Shown: positions 46,884 through 56,640, counted from the first letter of the stretch. The stretch: DNA of 64,000 bases from JAPOXR01 sp965221935 (GCA_965221935.1 CBDCSZ010000046.1:1-64000); one strand, 5' to 3'. The notes: a model not told the origin generated them from the letters alone. Made by a program: numbers and translations.

Positions 46884-48190
46884 ATAAGCGTTAACTTGTT
46901 TGACATAACCGGGCACTCTGCTATTGTGCCGCATCGATGGTTTTGGGGAGCGGCGCGGCATGAAAGAGGACTGGGACCTGCTGCTGGGTTTTCTTCCGCC
47001 CGGCTGGGAGGCGCTGGCGGCGGAGTCGGGCGCGCTGAAAGGGCTGCGGAAGGACAAGTCGCCGGAAAATCTGCTCCGTGTGCTTCTGCTTCATCTTGGC
47101 TGCGGGCACTCTCTGCGTGAAACCGCTGTGCGGGCCCGCCGCGCCGGCCTTGCGGATCTGTCGTCGGTGGCGCTGATGAAGCGCCTCGCCAAGGCCGGTC
47201 CGTGGCTTCATTCGCTGTGCCGCGCGCTGTTCGAGGAGCGGGGCGGCGCGCTGTCCGGCTCCCCGGACGGCGGGTTCGAGGTCCGCCTGGTGGACGCGAC
47301 GACGGTGAAGGAGCCGGGAAAGACGGGTTCGCTGTGGCGGCTCCACTACAGCGTGCGCCTGCCTTCCCTGGTCTGCGACCATTTCCGGCTGACGGAGACC
47401 GAGGGTCCGGGGACCGGCGAGTCGTTCCGGCAGTTCCCGGTGGAGCGCGGCGACTGCCTGATCGGAGACCGCGGCTATTCGACCGCCGCCGGCATCGGGC
47501 ATGTCGCGCGCTCCGGCGGCCATGCCTTGGTGCGTGTGAACACCGGTTCCCTTCGCCTCGCCGGTCCGGACGGCGGGAGCTTCGACCTGCTTGGCGCTGT
47601 CGCCGGGCTGGACCGTCCCGGCCATGCCTCGTCATGGCCGGCGGCGGCCGGCGGCGGTTCCGTCCCTTTGGCGCCCGGGCGGGTCTGCGCGGTCCGGAAG
47701 TCGGACGCGGCCATCGATCTCGCGCACAGGAAGCTGCTCCGGAAGGCGTCCAGAAAAGGCACGGTCCCCAAGCCGCAGTCGCTGGAGTTCGCCAAGTATG
47801 TGATCGTGTTCACGACCCTCCCCGAGGCCGGCTTCACGCCGGAGGAGGTTCTGGACTGGTACCGTCTGAGGTGGCAGGTGGAGCTGGTGTTCAAGCGTTT
47901 CAAGTCGGCCGCGCAGCTCGGGCACCTTCCCAAGCGAGACGGCGAGAGTTCAAGGGCGTGGCTTTACGGCAAGCTCTTCACCGCCCTGCTCGCCGAAAAG
48001 CTGATCGCCCACGCGAGCGCCGTTTCCCCCTGGGGATACGACCTCCCCGCCCGGCCGCGTCGGCAGCAGGTGGCGTGAGTTCAAGCTCATGTTCAACCAG
48101 GTCCGCCGAACGATCGAGCCCGGCATTCCCCTGCCCGAGCTCCTGGCGGACTGGCCCGCGATATCCCGTGGCCTCTCGGAGCCGCCGCGC
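46884..48190 (+). mobile_element. IS4-type element inside IS481 copy B (right end uncertain)
   Basis: Begins with ATAAGCGTTAAC right after the IS481 segment GCGGATCCCC. The right boundary is near 48190, within or just after the last transposase codons, with no clear terminal repeat or target duplication. A deletion of the right end is likely. Confidence 0.6.
46960..48190 (+). pseudogene. IS4 family transposase, frameshifted near the C-terminus
   Basis: DDE transposase with VRLVDATTVKEPGKTGSLW (first D), CLIGDRGYSTAAGIGHVA (second D) and LDWYRLRWQVELVFKRFKS, the Y-R-E-K motif (Y-x2-R-x3-E-x6-K). The main frame ends at 48078 in RQQVA. The expected C-terminus WREFKLMFNQVRRTIEPGIPLPELLADW and ISRGLSEPPRP follows in another frame, showing a one-base shift near 48060. 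ATG 46960 used. Confidence 0.82.
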
Positions 48191-48502
48191 CCTCCGGGCC
48201 GGGCGGCCCGGACAGGCGGTGCAGGTCGACACCCTCACCGTGTCGCTGCGGCCCGGCCGGACCGTCAGACAGTTCACCGCCGTCGACCGCCTCTCGCGCT
48301 GGAGCTGCGGCATGCCCGCCTCCAACGCGACCGCGGCCAGCGCCGCCCGCTTCCTCGACAGGCTGGTCCGCTAGGCGCCGTTCACAGTCGAGGCCGCGCA
48401 GACCGGCGGCGGATCCGAATTCATGGCTGAGTTCGAGGCCGCGTGCGCAGACAGAGACATCACACTCGCTGTTCTGCCGCCGAAGTCGCCGAAACAGAAG
48501 GG

Positions 48503-49275
48503 CTATGTGTCATACTGCGCTCCATTGCGTTGTTGCGGACAAACTTGAGGTTTTCCGGTGCGTTTTCCGGCATTTGCTGGCCGGTTCCGTGTGCGGAATG
48601 CCTTTCCGGCATGCCGGTTTCTTGCCGGGGAATCAAGCCGGGTGACCGCGCGGCGCTTGAACTTGTGCCTGTTCTTGACGGGCGGATTGTCCGGGATCTC
48701 GAACAGGCGCCCGTTCCTGTCGTTCCGCGGCGTGCCCGCGAGCAGGCCGCTCAGGCCCAGTTCTTGACGGTCCCCGGCGCGACGCCGAGCCGTTCGGCCA
48801 GTTCGCTGCGGGTCAGCAGGCCGCGTTCGCGCAGCCTCCGATATCTCGTCTTCAGGCCGTGGTTCCGGCGCACCCTCTGCACCTGCCGCGGGTCGAAGGG
48901 CTTGCCGTATCCGGTCCGCAGACCCCGCCGGTTGAGGATCCCTGCGATCTCCTTCTCGCAATGATCATCGAGCAGCGCGTCGACCGCCTCCACGACCTCG
49001 GGCGGGGTGGTGTGGAGCTGGAAGAACGGCAGGTCAGGCGGAATGGCGAGCCGCCCCGGAGCCGGACGCCGAGTCCGGCCATTTCGCCGCGGGTGATGGT
49101 GACGTCCCCGATCACCAGCTGGACCATGCGCTTGCGCTCGCGGTCTGGGGTCGCCGGATCGTTCCACAGTCTCGGGAAGTCGCAGGCAAGCTCAAGGACG
49201 CGCCGGCGCTGGTCTTCCGCGAGCTTGCCGCGATCTTCGGCCTGCCGCCTGTCACGGTCGCGCCGGACCTCGTCT
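48503..49275 (-). pseudogene. serine recombinase C-terminal fragment, frameshifted
   Basis: Only the C-terminal part of a large serine recombinase remains, in three frames. RRRVLELACDFPRLWNDPATPDRERKRM and LVIGDVTITRGE, then FFQLHTTPPEVVEAVDALL, GILNRRGLRTGYGKPFDPRQVQ and RSELAERLGVAPGTVKNWA, then GLSGLLAGTPRNDRNGRL and the stop at 48503. Frameshifts near 49050 and 48760. The catalytic N-terminal domain is absent. Confidence 0.75.
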
Positions 49276-49279
49276 CGCT

Positions 49280-50059
49280 GGTGCGATACAGCGACTCTCC
49301 GAACATGGTCTGCTCGATGTTGCCGAGGATGGCGGCGAGCCCGTCGGCCAGGGGAGCGCCGAACAGCACCGACGCCTCGTTGCACGCCATCAGCTCGCGG
49401 CGGAACTCCGCGATCGCTCCAGTGGCGCGCTCGTAGTCGAGCACTCCGGTCGACTGACCCGTTCCGGGCGGCGTCGGCAGCCGACCCTCATCATACTCCA
49501 GCAGCAGGCGCCAGGTATCGGCATAGCCCGCGATCAGCTCCACCACAGTCTGCCCCGTGTCGTCGGCCAGGGACGGGTTGCGCAAGGTCCGGGCCAAAAG
49601 ATTGAGGCTCTCCCGCGCTTGTTGCAGGCCGCGCTCGGCAAGCCGGCGTTCGTTCAGGGTGTGGCCGCGCACCAGATGGTCACGCAGGGTACGGGTTGCC
49701 CATTGGCGGAAGCGCACGCCGCACTTCGTGTTGACCCGGTAGCCGACCGAGATGATCGCGTCGAGGCTGTAGTGCTTGAGGTTGCGCCGCACCCGGCGCC
49801 GGCCCTCAGTCCGAACTGCTAAGAATTCCTTAGTCGTTGCCTCCGCCTCGAGCTCTCCGCCGGCGAAGATATTGCGCAGGTGCATCTGGACGTTCTCGGG
49901 CGTGGTGTCGAACACCTGCGCCATCTGCCGCTGGGTGAGCCAGACCGTCTCGCGGGCGAGACGGACATCGACGCGCACCTCGCCGTCGGCGCTTTCGTAA
50001 ACTGCGACCTCGCCACGCGGGCCGGTTTCCGGCGTCTCCCGGTTCATCCTGTCCGCCAC
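49280..50059 (-). pseudogene. RhuM-family protein, C-terminally truncated
   Basis: EVAVYESADGEVRVDVRLARETVWLTQRQMAQVF and NVQMHLRNIFAGGELE, followed by HYSLDAIISVGYRVNTKCGVRFRQWAT, are typical RhuM (virulence protein, Fic-like neighbour family). The frame should continue into a Fic-type region after NIEQTMFGESLYR, but at about 49283 it runs into serine recombinase DNA. The ORF stays open to 49112 with meaningless sequence. ATG 50059 used. Confidence 0.78.
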
Positions 50060-50079
50060 TCCCGACGCGCCGGCCGGCC

Positions 50080-50163
50080 TCAGTTGAGCGCCTCCTTCAG
50101 CGCCTTGGCCACCTTGAACGAAACCGCGGCCGACGGGCCGATGGCGACCGTCACGTCTTCGCC
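50080..50163 (-). pseudogene. HU-like DNA-binding protein C-terminal fragment
   Basis: GEDVTVAIGPSAAVSFKVAKALKEALN resembles the last strand and helix of HU/IHF proteins (E-x-I-x-I-x-A-x3-V-x-F-K-x-G-K-x-L-K-x-A-x-N). The N-terminal part is not recognisable in any frame. Short, so only moderately sure. Confidence 0.45.
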
Positions 50164-50483
50164 GGCGACACCCTCGACGATATCCGGCTTCTTCGCCACC
50201 TCAGCTCCCCGAACCCGTAGACGTTGAATGTGCGGCCAACGATCCGCCGCACGCCGCTGAATCCTTTGGTCCATCCCTAATCGCGCCGGCCGGGTGGGTC
50301 AATCGCGCCGACGGCGAGTCCCAGCGCGGCGGCCCGAACCGCTTCCCGCGCGCCACGAATCTTCCACCCCTGACAGCAGGTCTCGATCCTACCGCGTTAC
50401 GTGTCCGGCGAGAGGAGCCCTATCGGTTCGAATGGGCCGCTTCGGCGCCGGCGATGTGCCTGCTATCGCTGGCCGGAAACCAG

Positions 50484-51566
50484 TCAGTTTGCTTCGCTGC
50501 CGATCCAGGCCTCGAAACGGCGTAATCGCAACTCCCTGGTATTGGCGTACCATTCGCTGTCCTGGATCAGCAGCCGTCCGGCGCTGTCACCGGCCGCCAT
50601 GGGCAGATGGTCGCGCATATTCAGCCACAGCTCCGGGTTCATGCCGACGCGTTGCATCCCGGTGCTGCGGGCCGGCGCGTACGGGATGGCTTCGGCCAGC
50701 CGGGCCATACGATCGGGTCCGGTGGCAAATCCGATGAACGCTTCGGCCTCTTCCGGCAGGTCCGACTGACCGGAGATCGCCCAGACCTCGATGCCGACCT
50801 GCTGCCCGTCCCAGATGATCTGAACCGGGATGCCGTCGATATTTGCGGCATGGAAAAACCGGCCGTTGTATCCAGTTGCCATGGCGACGGACAGATCCGC
50901 AAGCAGATCAACGGAATCGCTAATGTCATCCCACCAGACGATGTGTTCGCGGATGGTCGAAAGTTTGCGAAATGCCAGTGACAGCCCCCGATCGGTGCTC
51001 AGAAGATCATAGACCTGTTCGGTCGGCACGCCTTCCGCAATCAGGGCCCATTCGAGAATTGCATCCGGGCTCCTCTGGATCGCCCGCTTTCCGGGAAAGG
51101 TGTCGAGATCGAAGAAATCCTCCACCCGGGCGGGTTTGACCCCGGGATACGCAAGGGCATTGAATGCAATGACCGTGGCAAAGAGATTCTGCGCAATTGA
51201 GCATTCCCGAAAGGCGCCGTCGATAAAGTCCTTTTCGGGCAGCAGAGACGCCTCGGGCACCACGATTCGCTCTGCCTCTATCGGCTGAATCAATCCGTCT
51301 CGGCAGGCGCCGATGGCCGCGACTTCGGTCATGTCGATGACATCCCAGCTCTCGGCGGCGCTCCGGTCGGCAATTGCCTGCGTGCTGCCATCATACTGCA
51401 GCACCTCGACGGCAATGCCGGAGTGGGCTGCAAACGGTATGAGCAGTGCGTGTGACTGCGCCTGTTCATACGCTCCTCCCCATGACACAACAGTGAGCGT
51501 TCGGTCGGCGCCGGCAGCCTGGGCAAGGCCGGCCGCAACCAGAAGCGCCGCCCTAAACAATGGCAT
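50484..51566 (-). CDS. extracellular solute-binding protein (PotD/spermidine-putrescine-like)
   Basis: 360 aa. Signal peptide MPLFRAALLVAAGLAQAAGA, then LTVVSWGGAYEQAQSHALLIPF, which is the type 1 solute-binding pattern of polyamine/iron ABC binding proteins, WDVIDMTEV, CSIAQNLFATVIAFN, FPGKRAIQRSPDAILEWAL and EAEAFIGFATGPDRMARLAEAIPYAP. ATG 51566 opens the signal peptide; an ATG 42 bp upstream would lie inside the ClC gene. It overlaps the end of the upstream ClC gene by 14 bp. No permease or ATPase for it is in the window, so it appears to be an orphan. Confidence 0.85.
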   Translation of the reverse strand: MPLFRAALLVAAGLAQAAGADRTLTVVSWGGAYEQAQSHALLIPFAAHSGIAVEVLQYDGSTQAIADRSAAESWDVIDMTEVAAIGACRDGLIQPIEAERIVVPEASLLPEKDFIDGAFRECSIAQNLFATVIAFNALAYPGVKPARVEDFFDLDTFPGKRAIQRSPDAILEWALIAEGVPTEQVYDLLSTDRGLSLAFRKLSTIREHIVWWDDISDSVDLLADLSVAMATGYNGRFFHAANIDGIPVQIIWDGQQVGIEVWAISGQSDLPEEAEAFIGFATGPDRMARLAEAIPYAPARSTGMQRVGMNPELWLNMRDHLPMAAGDSAGRLLIQDSEWYANTRELRLRRFEAWIGSEAN

Positions 51567-53272
51567 GTTGACGCCGCCTGAGATCGCCGATGCTGCGCAG
51601 ATAGGCATTGACGATGTCCCTTTCGGTCACGACCCCGATCAGCTGGCCATTTTCACTGTTCACGATCGGCACCGCATCACCGTCGAATTCGGCCATTGCT
51701 TCCATGGCGTCGAACAGGGTCGTGCCTTCGTCCATCACCTTTGACGGTTGCCGTGTCAGGGCCGACAATGCGGTGTCGCCGGCATCCAGGACGTTGCTTG
51801 TGCGCACGATGCCGCAAAACCTGTTGTCCTGGTCAACGACGAAGATTTCGTTCCAGTCCCCGGTCTCAGTCCGCGACAGCACCTGCCTGACGGTTTCGTG
51901 GTCGTGACCGCATGGAAAATCGGCAATGGCATGGCTCGCGACCGTGATTAACGACAGCTTCGCATGGGCCGTGCCATGTCTCAGGTCAATCCCGGCCCGG
52001 GCCAGCTGGACATCAAAGAGCGACCGGCCAAACAGCTGATTGGAGACCAGGTTGGCAAACACGACGCCGACCATGGCGGCAATCGTCAGGTCATAGTTGC
52101 GGGTCAGCTCGAAGACAACGAGGATCATTGCCAGCGGAGCGCCAACGACCGAACTGGTGAACGCCATCATGCCGCAGATCGCGTACGGCACGATGCCGGA
52201 ATTTCCGTCGATCAGGATGGCGTCCACGCCGGTCCATGCGAGCGCACCGAACAGGATGCCCATGAGCAGCGCCGGACTGAAGACGCCGCCGGCGAATCCA
52301 AATCCGATGCAGAGGGCAGTGAGGCCGATTTTTGCCGCAACCAGCACCACCAGTTCGAGCGGCGCGAAGGCGCCTTCTATCGTGGCGAATCGGAGGGCTT
52401 CCGCTCCAATGCCCAACACGTCCGGCAGCCAAAGGGCCGTGACGCCCACAGCCAGGCCAGCGAATCCAGTCTTGAACGGGCGAGGAAGCTTCAACCTTGC
52501 CGCACGGTCGCCGCATGCCAGCAGCAGCCTCATGAAGGTGATGGCGACCAGCGCAGCGGCACCGCCGAGAACCGCAAACAGCAGGAATTCATAGCCATGC
52601 TCGACGCCGTCAAACGCAACCCTGAACAGGGCCGGGCGGTCGAACAGGACGTTGGCGACCACATAACCGGAAGCCGAGGCCACGACAGTGGGAGCGAATG
52701 CTCGCAGGGAATAATGCCGGTGTATGACCTCATGGGCAAAGACCACACCGGCGATTGGCGCGTTGAAGGCCGTCGAAATCGCCGCGGCCACGCCGCAGCC
52801 CATTGCGATCGCTGGAAATGTGTCGATCTGCAATCTGAGAAATGACGCCAGCTTTCCCGCCATTGCTCCCAGAAACACCATGGGCCCGTACTGGCCGACC
52901 GAAGCGCCGCAGCCAAGCGAAAGAACTGCGCCGAACGTCGAGGTGAGCCCGGATCGGAAATTCGGAAACGGTGCTGCCACCACAACAGATCGAATGACAT
53001 CGACCGGACCCAGTGAACGTCCGTTGTCGGCGAAACGTTCGAGCATCCAGCCGACGACAATGCCGCCGATAGTCGGCACCAGAATGGTGGCGGCCAGCAG
53101 CAGCTGGGGATGGCGCTCATATTGGACCCGCGAGATGGGCGAGATCAGCAGTGTGCGGTTCAGCCACGCGACACTGTCGACAAAAGCGATTGGCCGCCAT
53201 CGAACTTATGAGGCCGACGGCAATTGCCAACAGAGCCAGCTGCGCCATCAACACAAATGGACGGAAGCGCAT
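51553..53272 (-). pseudogene. ClC-family chloride channel/antiporter with CBS domains, frameshifted near N-terminus
   Basis: Main frame (to 53079) has GCGASVGQYGPMVFLGAMAGK (the GxSxGxxGP motif with Gln-Tyr instead of Arg-Glu), GVAAAISTAFNAPIAGVVFAHEV, AGGVFSPALLMGILFGAL (GxFxP) and FELTRNYDLTIAAMVGVVFANL. A C-terminal CBS pair follows (about residues 380-500). The first membrane helix, MRFRPFVLMAQLALLAIAVGLISSMA from ATG 53272, is in another frame. A one-base shift near 53200 separates them. If real, the protein is inactivated or re-started without helix A. Confidence 0.8.
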
Positions 53273-54170
53273 GTATTGCGGCCCGTTATTGCGCTCAGGG
53301 ATCTTCAATTGAGTGTCCTTGAAGGCTGAATCTTTCCGCTGCCGAACCTTACAGCCCCGTCGTGCGGTTTGTGAATGAATGTTCGGCCGGAAAGAATCCG
53401 GTGCCGAATCCGGATCGCACAATCATCAATCACGGATTTGGCGGCTGAGATAGTGTCCGTCAGAGAACCCCCCGTTTTTGGCGATATCGGGCGGCGGCTG
53501 TCAACAGATCCGGGCGCCATGGCGCGGTGATTTCCCTGCTCCGGGATGTCCGCGCGCCTCGAATGGCGGGATTTCCGCCGCCGGAGCCGTGATTTTTTGG
53601 CCGGTTTTGACAACAGCGCACGGGGAGCCGTTCCCGCTCCGGGCGGGTTATTGGCGAAGGGGGTCTGGAGGCGCCGTCAGGCGGCGCGTCGCCGCCGTGT
53701 CTTCCTCCCCGCCTTCCGGCGCAGCAGAAGTCCGATGCGGTGGATGTTGAGAGCAAGCGCCGAGAGAGCCGCCATGCGGGCGAATCCGTCCGCTCCCCGG
53801 GCCCGAACCCGGTCAAGGCCGCGGTGCCCGAGGTTGTTGATCGCCGATTCAACCGCCGGATGCTGACGGCGCAGCGCGGCGAACGCACCGTCCCGCTCGC
53901 GCTTCTGGTCTTCCCTGTTGAGATAACCCTTCTTCGGCAGCGCGTTGTTGTCGAGCAGCGCGTCAAGACGCACACGGTTGCCGGGGCTGTGAAAGCCGCG
54001 GTCGAAGCTCGCCGCGCGGAGGTCGGGAAACCGCGCCTGGGCGGCCTCGACCATCGGCACGGCATAGTCCACGTCACTGCCCTCCCACATGACCTCGTGG
54101 TGAAGGACGAAGCCGTGCCGGTCCTCGAGGATGCAGACCGGAACCCCAAGCTCCACCGGACACCCCGCCT

Positions 54171-55610
54171 CGTATGTTCAGAGAATCAGAATTGAACGAG
54201 GGAGGTGGCTGTGGATAAGTTGGGGGGCGGATTCCTGTGGAAAACCCGCCGCTTGTGTTCCGCCGCCTCTCCGGTTCATTTCTGTGCCGGGACCGCCGCC
54301 GCCGCCAGGGCCTGGCGGCGGCGGAGCGGGGCCAGGCCCCGCAGGACGGGTCGGACCGAAACCGCCTTGGATCATCGGATCCGTGGGCAAGCGTGGTCGG
54401 CCCGCCCTCCCTTCAGCCTCCCGGGTCCTGAATGGATGCCTGGGGTTCGAGAACCGAATCATCGCGAGGATAGGAGCGGGAGACCATGGCCATCGTAGCC
54501 GCCGGAATCGACGTCAGCAAGAAGACACTCAACATCCATCTCAGCGGCAGGGACGACACCGCCGCCAACGACAGGGACGGCTTCCGCAAGGTCGCCCGCA
54601 TCCTGAGGGACGGCGGCGCGGAGCGGGCCGTCATCGAGGCCACCGGCCGGATGCACAGGGCCCTCTTCCAGTCCCTGCATGACCGCGGCTTCACCGTCTG
54701 CGTGGTCAACCCCCGCCAGTCCCGGGACTTCGCCAGGGCCGGCGGCGAGCTGGCGAAGACGGACCGGGTCGACGCCAGGGCGCTGGCCGCCTTCGGGGCC
54801 GCGTTTCCGGACATGGCGGCCTCGGCGCCGGCCGGCGTGACGGTCGACCGGCTCCGCGACATGCTCGTGCTCCGGGAGAAGCTCGTGGACCAGCGCGCCG
54901 ACCTGAAGCTGGCCTTCGACGAGGTCGGCGATCCGGCTCCGGACGGGCCGGTCCCGAAAATCCTCGCGGAGCTTGACGCCGGCGTCCGCGAGTATGACCG
55001 GCGGATCAAGGAGCTGATCACCGGCGCGGAGGAGCATGCGGAGAGCTACGGGATCCTGACTTCGGTTCCGGGCATCGGCCCCGTCACGGCGGCGGCCCTG
55101 ATCGCGTGGATGGGCGAGCTCGGCGCGATCGGCAACCGCCAGGCCGCCGCCCTGATCGGCGTCGCTCCCTTCGCCCGCGACAGCGGAAGCCGCAAGGGCG
55201 GGCGCCATGTCAGCGGCGGACGGAGGAGGCCGAGGGACGTCCTCTACATGGCGGCGACGGCGGCCTGCGTGTTCAATCCCGAGATGGCGGAGTTCCACAG
55301 CCGGCTGAAGGAAAGGGGAAAGCCCCACAAAGTCGCGGTGACCGCGGTCATGCGGAAGCTGATCGTGACCGCGAACGCCCTGCTGCGCGACCGGCGCATG
55401 TGGGAGGACCGGACCGGGGCCGCGGCCGTCTGCGGGGCACAAAACGAATCAGACGCGCCGGTCAGGTCACCGCGGCCGGACTGCCTCGGCATGCCCGCAT
55501 TGCGCCCGCCTGTGGACGGGCCTGTGGACGGGATGTGGAAAACCCGGAACAGGACCTCCGAAAACCGCCGGAAAAGGCCGAATCCGGGCTTGACTCAAAA
55601 CATGGATGCT
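54171..55610 (+). mobile_element. IS110-family element, copy B, complete
   Basis: 1440 bp including one copy of the CT core. Left junction ..CACCCCGC-CT-CGTATG (CT 54169-54170), right junction ..ACATGGATG-CT-TGCCC (CT 55609-55610). Removing it restores the ISNCY transposase frame, with CT once: CCCCGC-CT-TGCCC. So a CT dinucleotide at the target is shared by both junctions, as expected for IS110 recombination at a 2-bp core. The right end is the same as in copy A. It has 315 bp of non-coding left end and about 200 bp of non-coding right end. Confidence 0.92.
54290..54484 (+). ncRNA. candidate bridge RNA in the IS110 left end
   Basis: Three structures in order, drawn by eye. (1) A GC-rich 5' stem-loop near 54293-54325 with (gcc)n/(ggc)n arms. 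(2) A loop with outer stem 54347-54357/54395-54404 (10 pairs, one bulge) and tip hairpin GGATC-ATCG-GATCC at 54369-54382. Its 5' side has CCGCCT (54362-54367), identical to the left target side plus core (..CCGC-CT). Its 3' side has GGGCAAG (54385-54391), complementary to core plus right target (CT-TGCCC). (3) A second loop with tip hairpin GGTTC-GA-GAACC (54444-54455). Its 5' side has ATGGATGC (54432-54439), matching the element's right end. Its 3' side ends CGCGAG (54463-54468), matching core plus left end (CTCG..) only in part. The transposase ATG follows directly. This is the target-loop/donor-loop architecture known for IS621-type bridge RNAs. Confidence 0.75.
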
Positions 55611-55688
55611 TGCCCTTCGAGATCCAGCGCGTGTGCGGCTCGAAGATCGAGAACACCTTCTCCCCGTGCGGGATCGTCTCACCCTTGA
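54486..55688 (+). CDS. IS110 family transposase, stop codon lost at 3' end
   Basis: DEDD/serine recombinase guided by the bridge RNA. N-terminal RuvC-like domain: AAGIDVSKKTLNIHL (first Asp), AVIEATGRMHRALF (Glu) and DRVDARALAAFGA (Asp pair). C-terminal Transposase_20: LTSVPGIGPVTAAALIAWMGEL and LIGVAPFARDSGSRKGGRHVSGG with the likely catalytic serine. ATG 54486 has ggagcgggag upstream. Copy A stops right after AAAG; here a small deletion removes that stop, so the frame runs about 85 codons more, through the right end and into ISNCY DNA. The catalytic part is intact, so activity is possible. Confidence 0.93.
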   Translation: MAIVAAGIDVSKKTLNIHLSGRDDTAANDRDGFRKVARILRDGGAERAVIEATGRMHRALFQSLHDRGFTVCVVNPRQSRDFARAGGELAKTDRVDARALAAFGAAFPDMAASAPAGVTVDRLRDMLVLREKLVDQRADLKLAFDEVGDPAPDGPVPKILAELDAGVREYDRRIKELITGAEEHAESYGILTSVPGIGPVTAAALIAWMGELGAIGNRQAAALIGVAPFARDSGSRKGGRHVSGGRRRPRDVLYMAATAACVFNPEMAEFHSRLKERGKPHKVAVTAVMRKLIVTANALLRDRRMWEDRTGAAAVCGAQNESDAPVRSPRPDCLGMPALRPPVDGPVDGMWKTRNRTSENRRKRPNPGLTQNMDACPSRSSACAARRSRTPSPRAGSSHP

Positions 55689-56640
55689 GAAGACGGCGGT
55701 CGATCTGGTCGATCTGACGCTTCGCATGCGCGATATAGCCTTCGATCTCCACGATCTCCCAGGCCTTCGCTCCGTGTGCGGCCAGATCCGCAAGGTCCGC
55801 CTCCGCGCGCGCGGCAAGCTCGAGGCAGCGCGCGAGATACGCCTCCACATGCTCAGGACGCGCCCGCCGCGTCGCCCGCACCCTGTGGAACAGCCGCCGG
55901 ACCGAGCGCGACAGGTGTTTCCACTGGCGCCAGCCGCCGGCGCCGCTCTTCTCCGCCGCGCGGCCCGTCTCCCGGAGCAGGCAGCGCATCGCGTCCCACA
56001 GGAGACTGACATCCGTCGGATAGTGGACGTCGGTCTCGGCCACGAAGGAGTCGCACCGCCCGGCCAGCGGCGCGCCGGGCTTTTTTCCCGCGGCCGCATG
56101 GCCGCTCTCCACCACCAGACCGTTCACCGCCGCCAGAAGCTCCGGACTCAGAAGGCTCACATTGTCCGCCAGCGTCTGGCACTTGTAGCGATGCTTGTCC
56201 CATACCTCCGCGTGGCCAAGGAACTGGCGCAGCGTCATGTGCTGGTTCACCAGCTCATGGAGCCGGTCGAAATCGCAGCCCAGACCCTGCTTGACCACGC
56301 CCATCACAAGGATCCTCCACATCTCCATGCCCGGACGGCCCACGGTCCTGTCGGTCCCGGGAAGAATGTGCTCCTCCAGAAGCGCGAACAGCCGGGAACG
56401 GAAATGCCCGTCGGCGTAGAGATGCTGAAGGCCCAGAAGCAGAGCCGGGATGTCGTCCCTGGACTTCAGGTCCAGCTCGATGTCCTCGATGCGGACCTCG
56501 CCGAGTTTCATCTGCGGATTGCGAACCTGTCTCATGACTGCCCCCGAAGAATTGCGCAAATCAGCCCGGATCGGGCCAGAAAGGGTCGAAAACGGCCTTC
56601 CAGCCGAAATCTTCGCACCCGAAATAGCACACTTTATCAA

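Larger units (their letters stand above)
46226..48502 (+). mobile_element. IS481-family element, copy B, interrupted and right end lost
   Basis: Same element as 9467-10611. It begins TGTACCTGATCAGAAACATA at 46226. It is interrupted after 46883 by an IS4-type element, continues at about 48190 and stops abruptly at about 48502, where a serine recombinase fragment begins. The right inverted repeat is missing. Confidence 0.83.
46404..48502 (+). pseudogene. IS481 transposase, interrupted, with a stop and missing 3' end
   Basis: Part 1 (46404-46883) has MQVFGLPGHVIRNAARASRL, the helix-turn-helix and GRGKIAAVLRREGTAVSDATVGRVI. Part 2 (about 48190-48502) has SRRALRAGRPGQAVQVDTLTV (the first catalytic Asp, absent in copy A), FTAVDRLSRWSCGM, then TAG at 48372-48374 and further SEFMAEFEAACADRDITLAVL up to SPKQKG. 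Useful mainly as the reference for the deletion in copy A. Confidence 0.82.
53677..56535 (-). pseudogene. ISNCY family transposase interrupted by IS110
   Basis: N-terminal piece (56535 to about 55611): MRQVRNPQMKLGEVRIEDIELDL, PGMEMWRILVMGVVKQGL, CDSFVAETDVHYPTDVSLLWDAMR and KVFSIFEPHTRWISKGK. C-terminal piece (54168 to 53677): AGCPVELGVPVCILEDRHGFVLHHEV, FPDLRAASFDRGFHSPGNRV and HPAVESAINNLGHRGLDRV. Joined, they give ..RWISKGKAGCPVELGV.., a normal family sequence, so the two halves were one gene before IS110 entered. No other break is seen in the halves. Confidence 0.88.
53460..56640 (-). mobile_element. ISNCY (ISDol1-like) element, split by IS110 copy B (ends approximate)
   Basis: Bounds are estimates: the left end lies beyond the transposase stop at 53677 and the right end near 56600-56650, upstream of the transposase start. 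I could not confirm a matching pair of terminal repeats. The element is interrupted by 54171-55610. Confidence 0.6.

Noticed and set aside
51964..52845. 293-codon open frame on the plus strand
   Set aside because: Antisense of the ClC channel; its composition (His/Asp/Gln-rich, no motif) is typical of a shadow frame.
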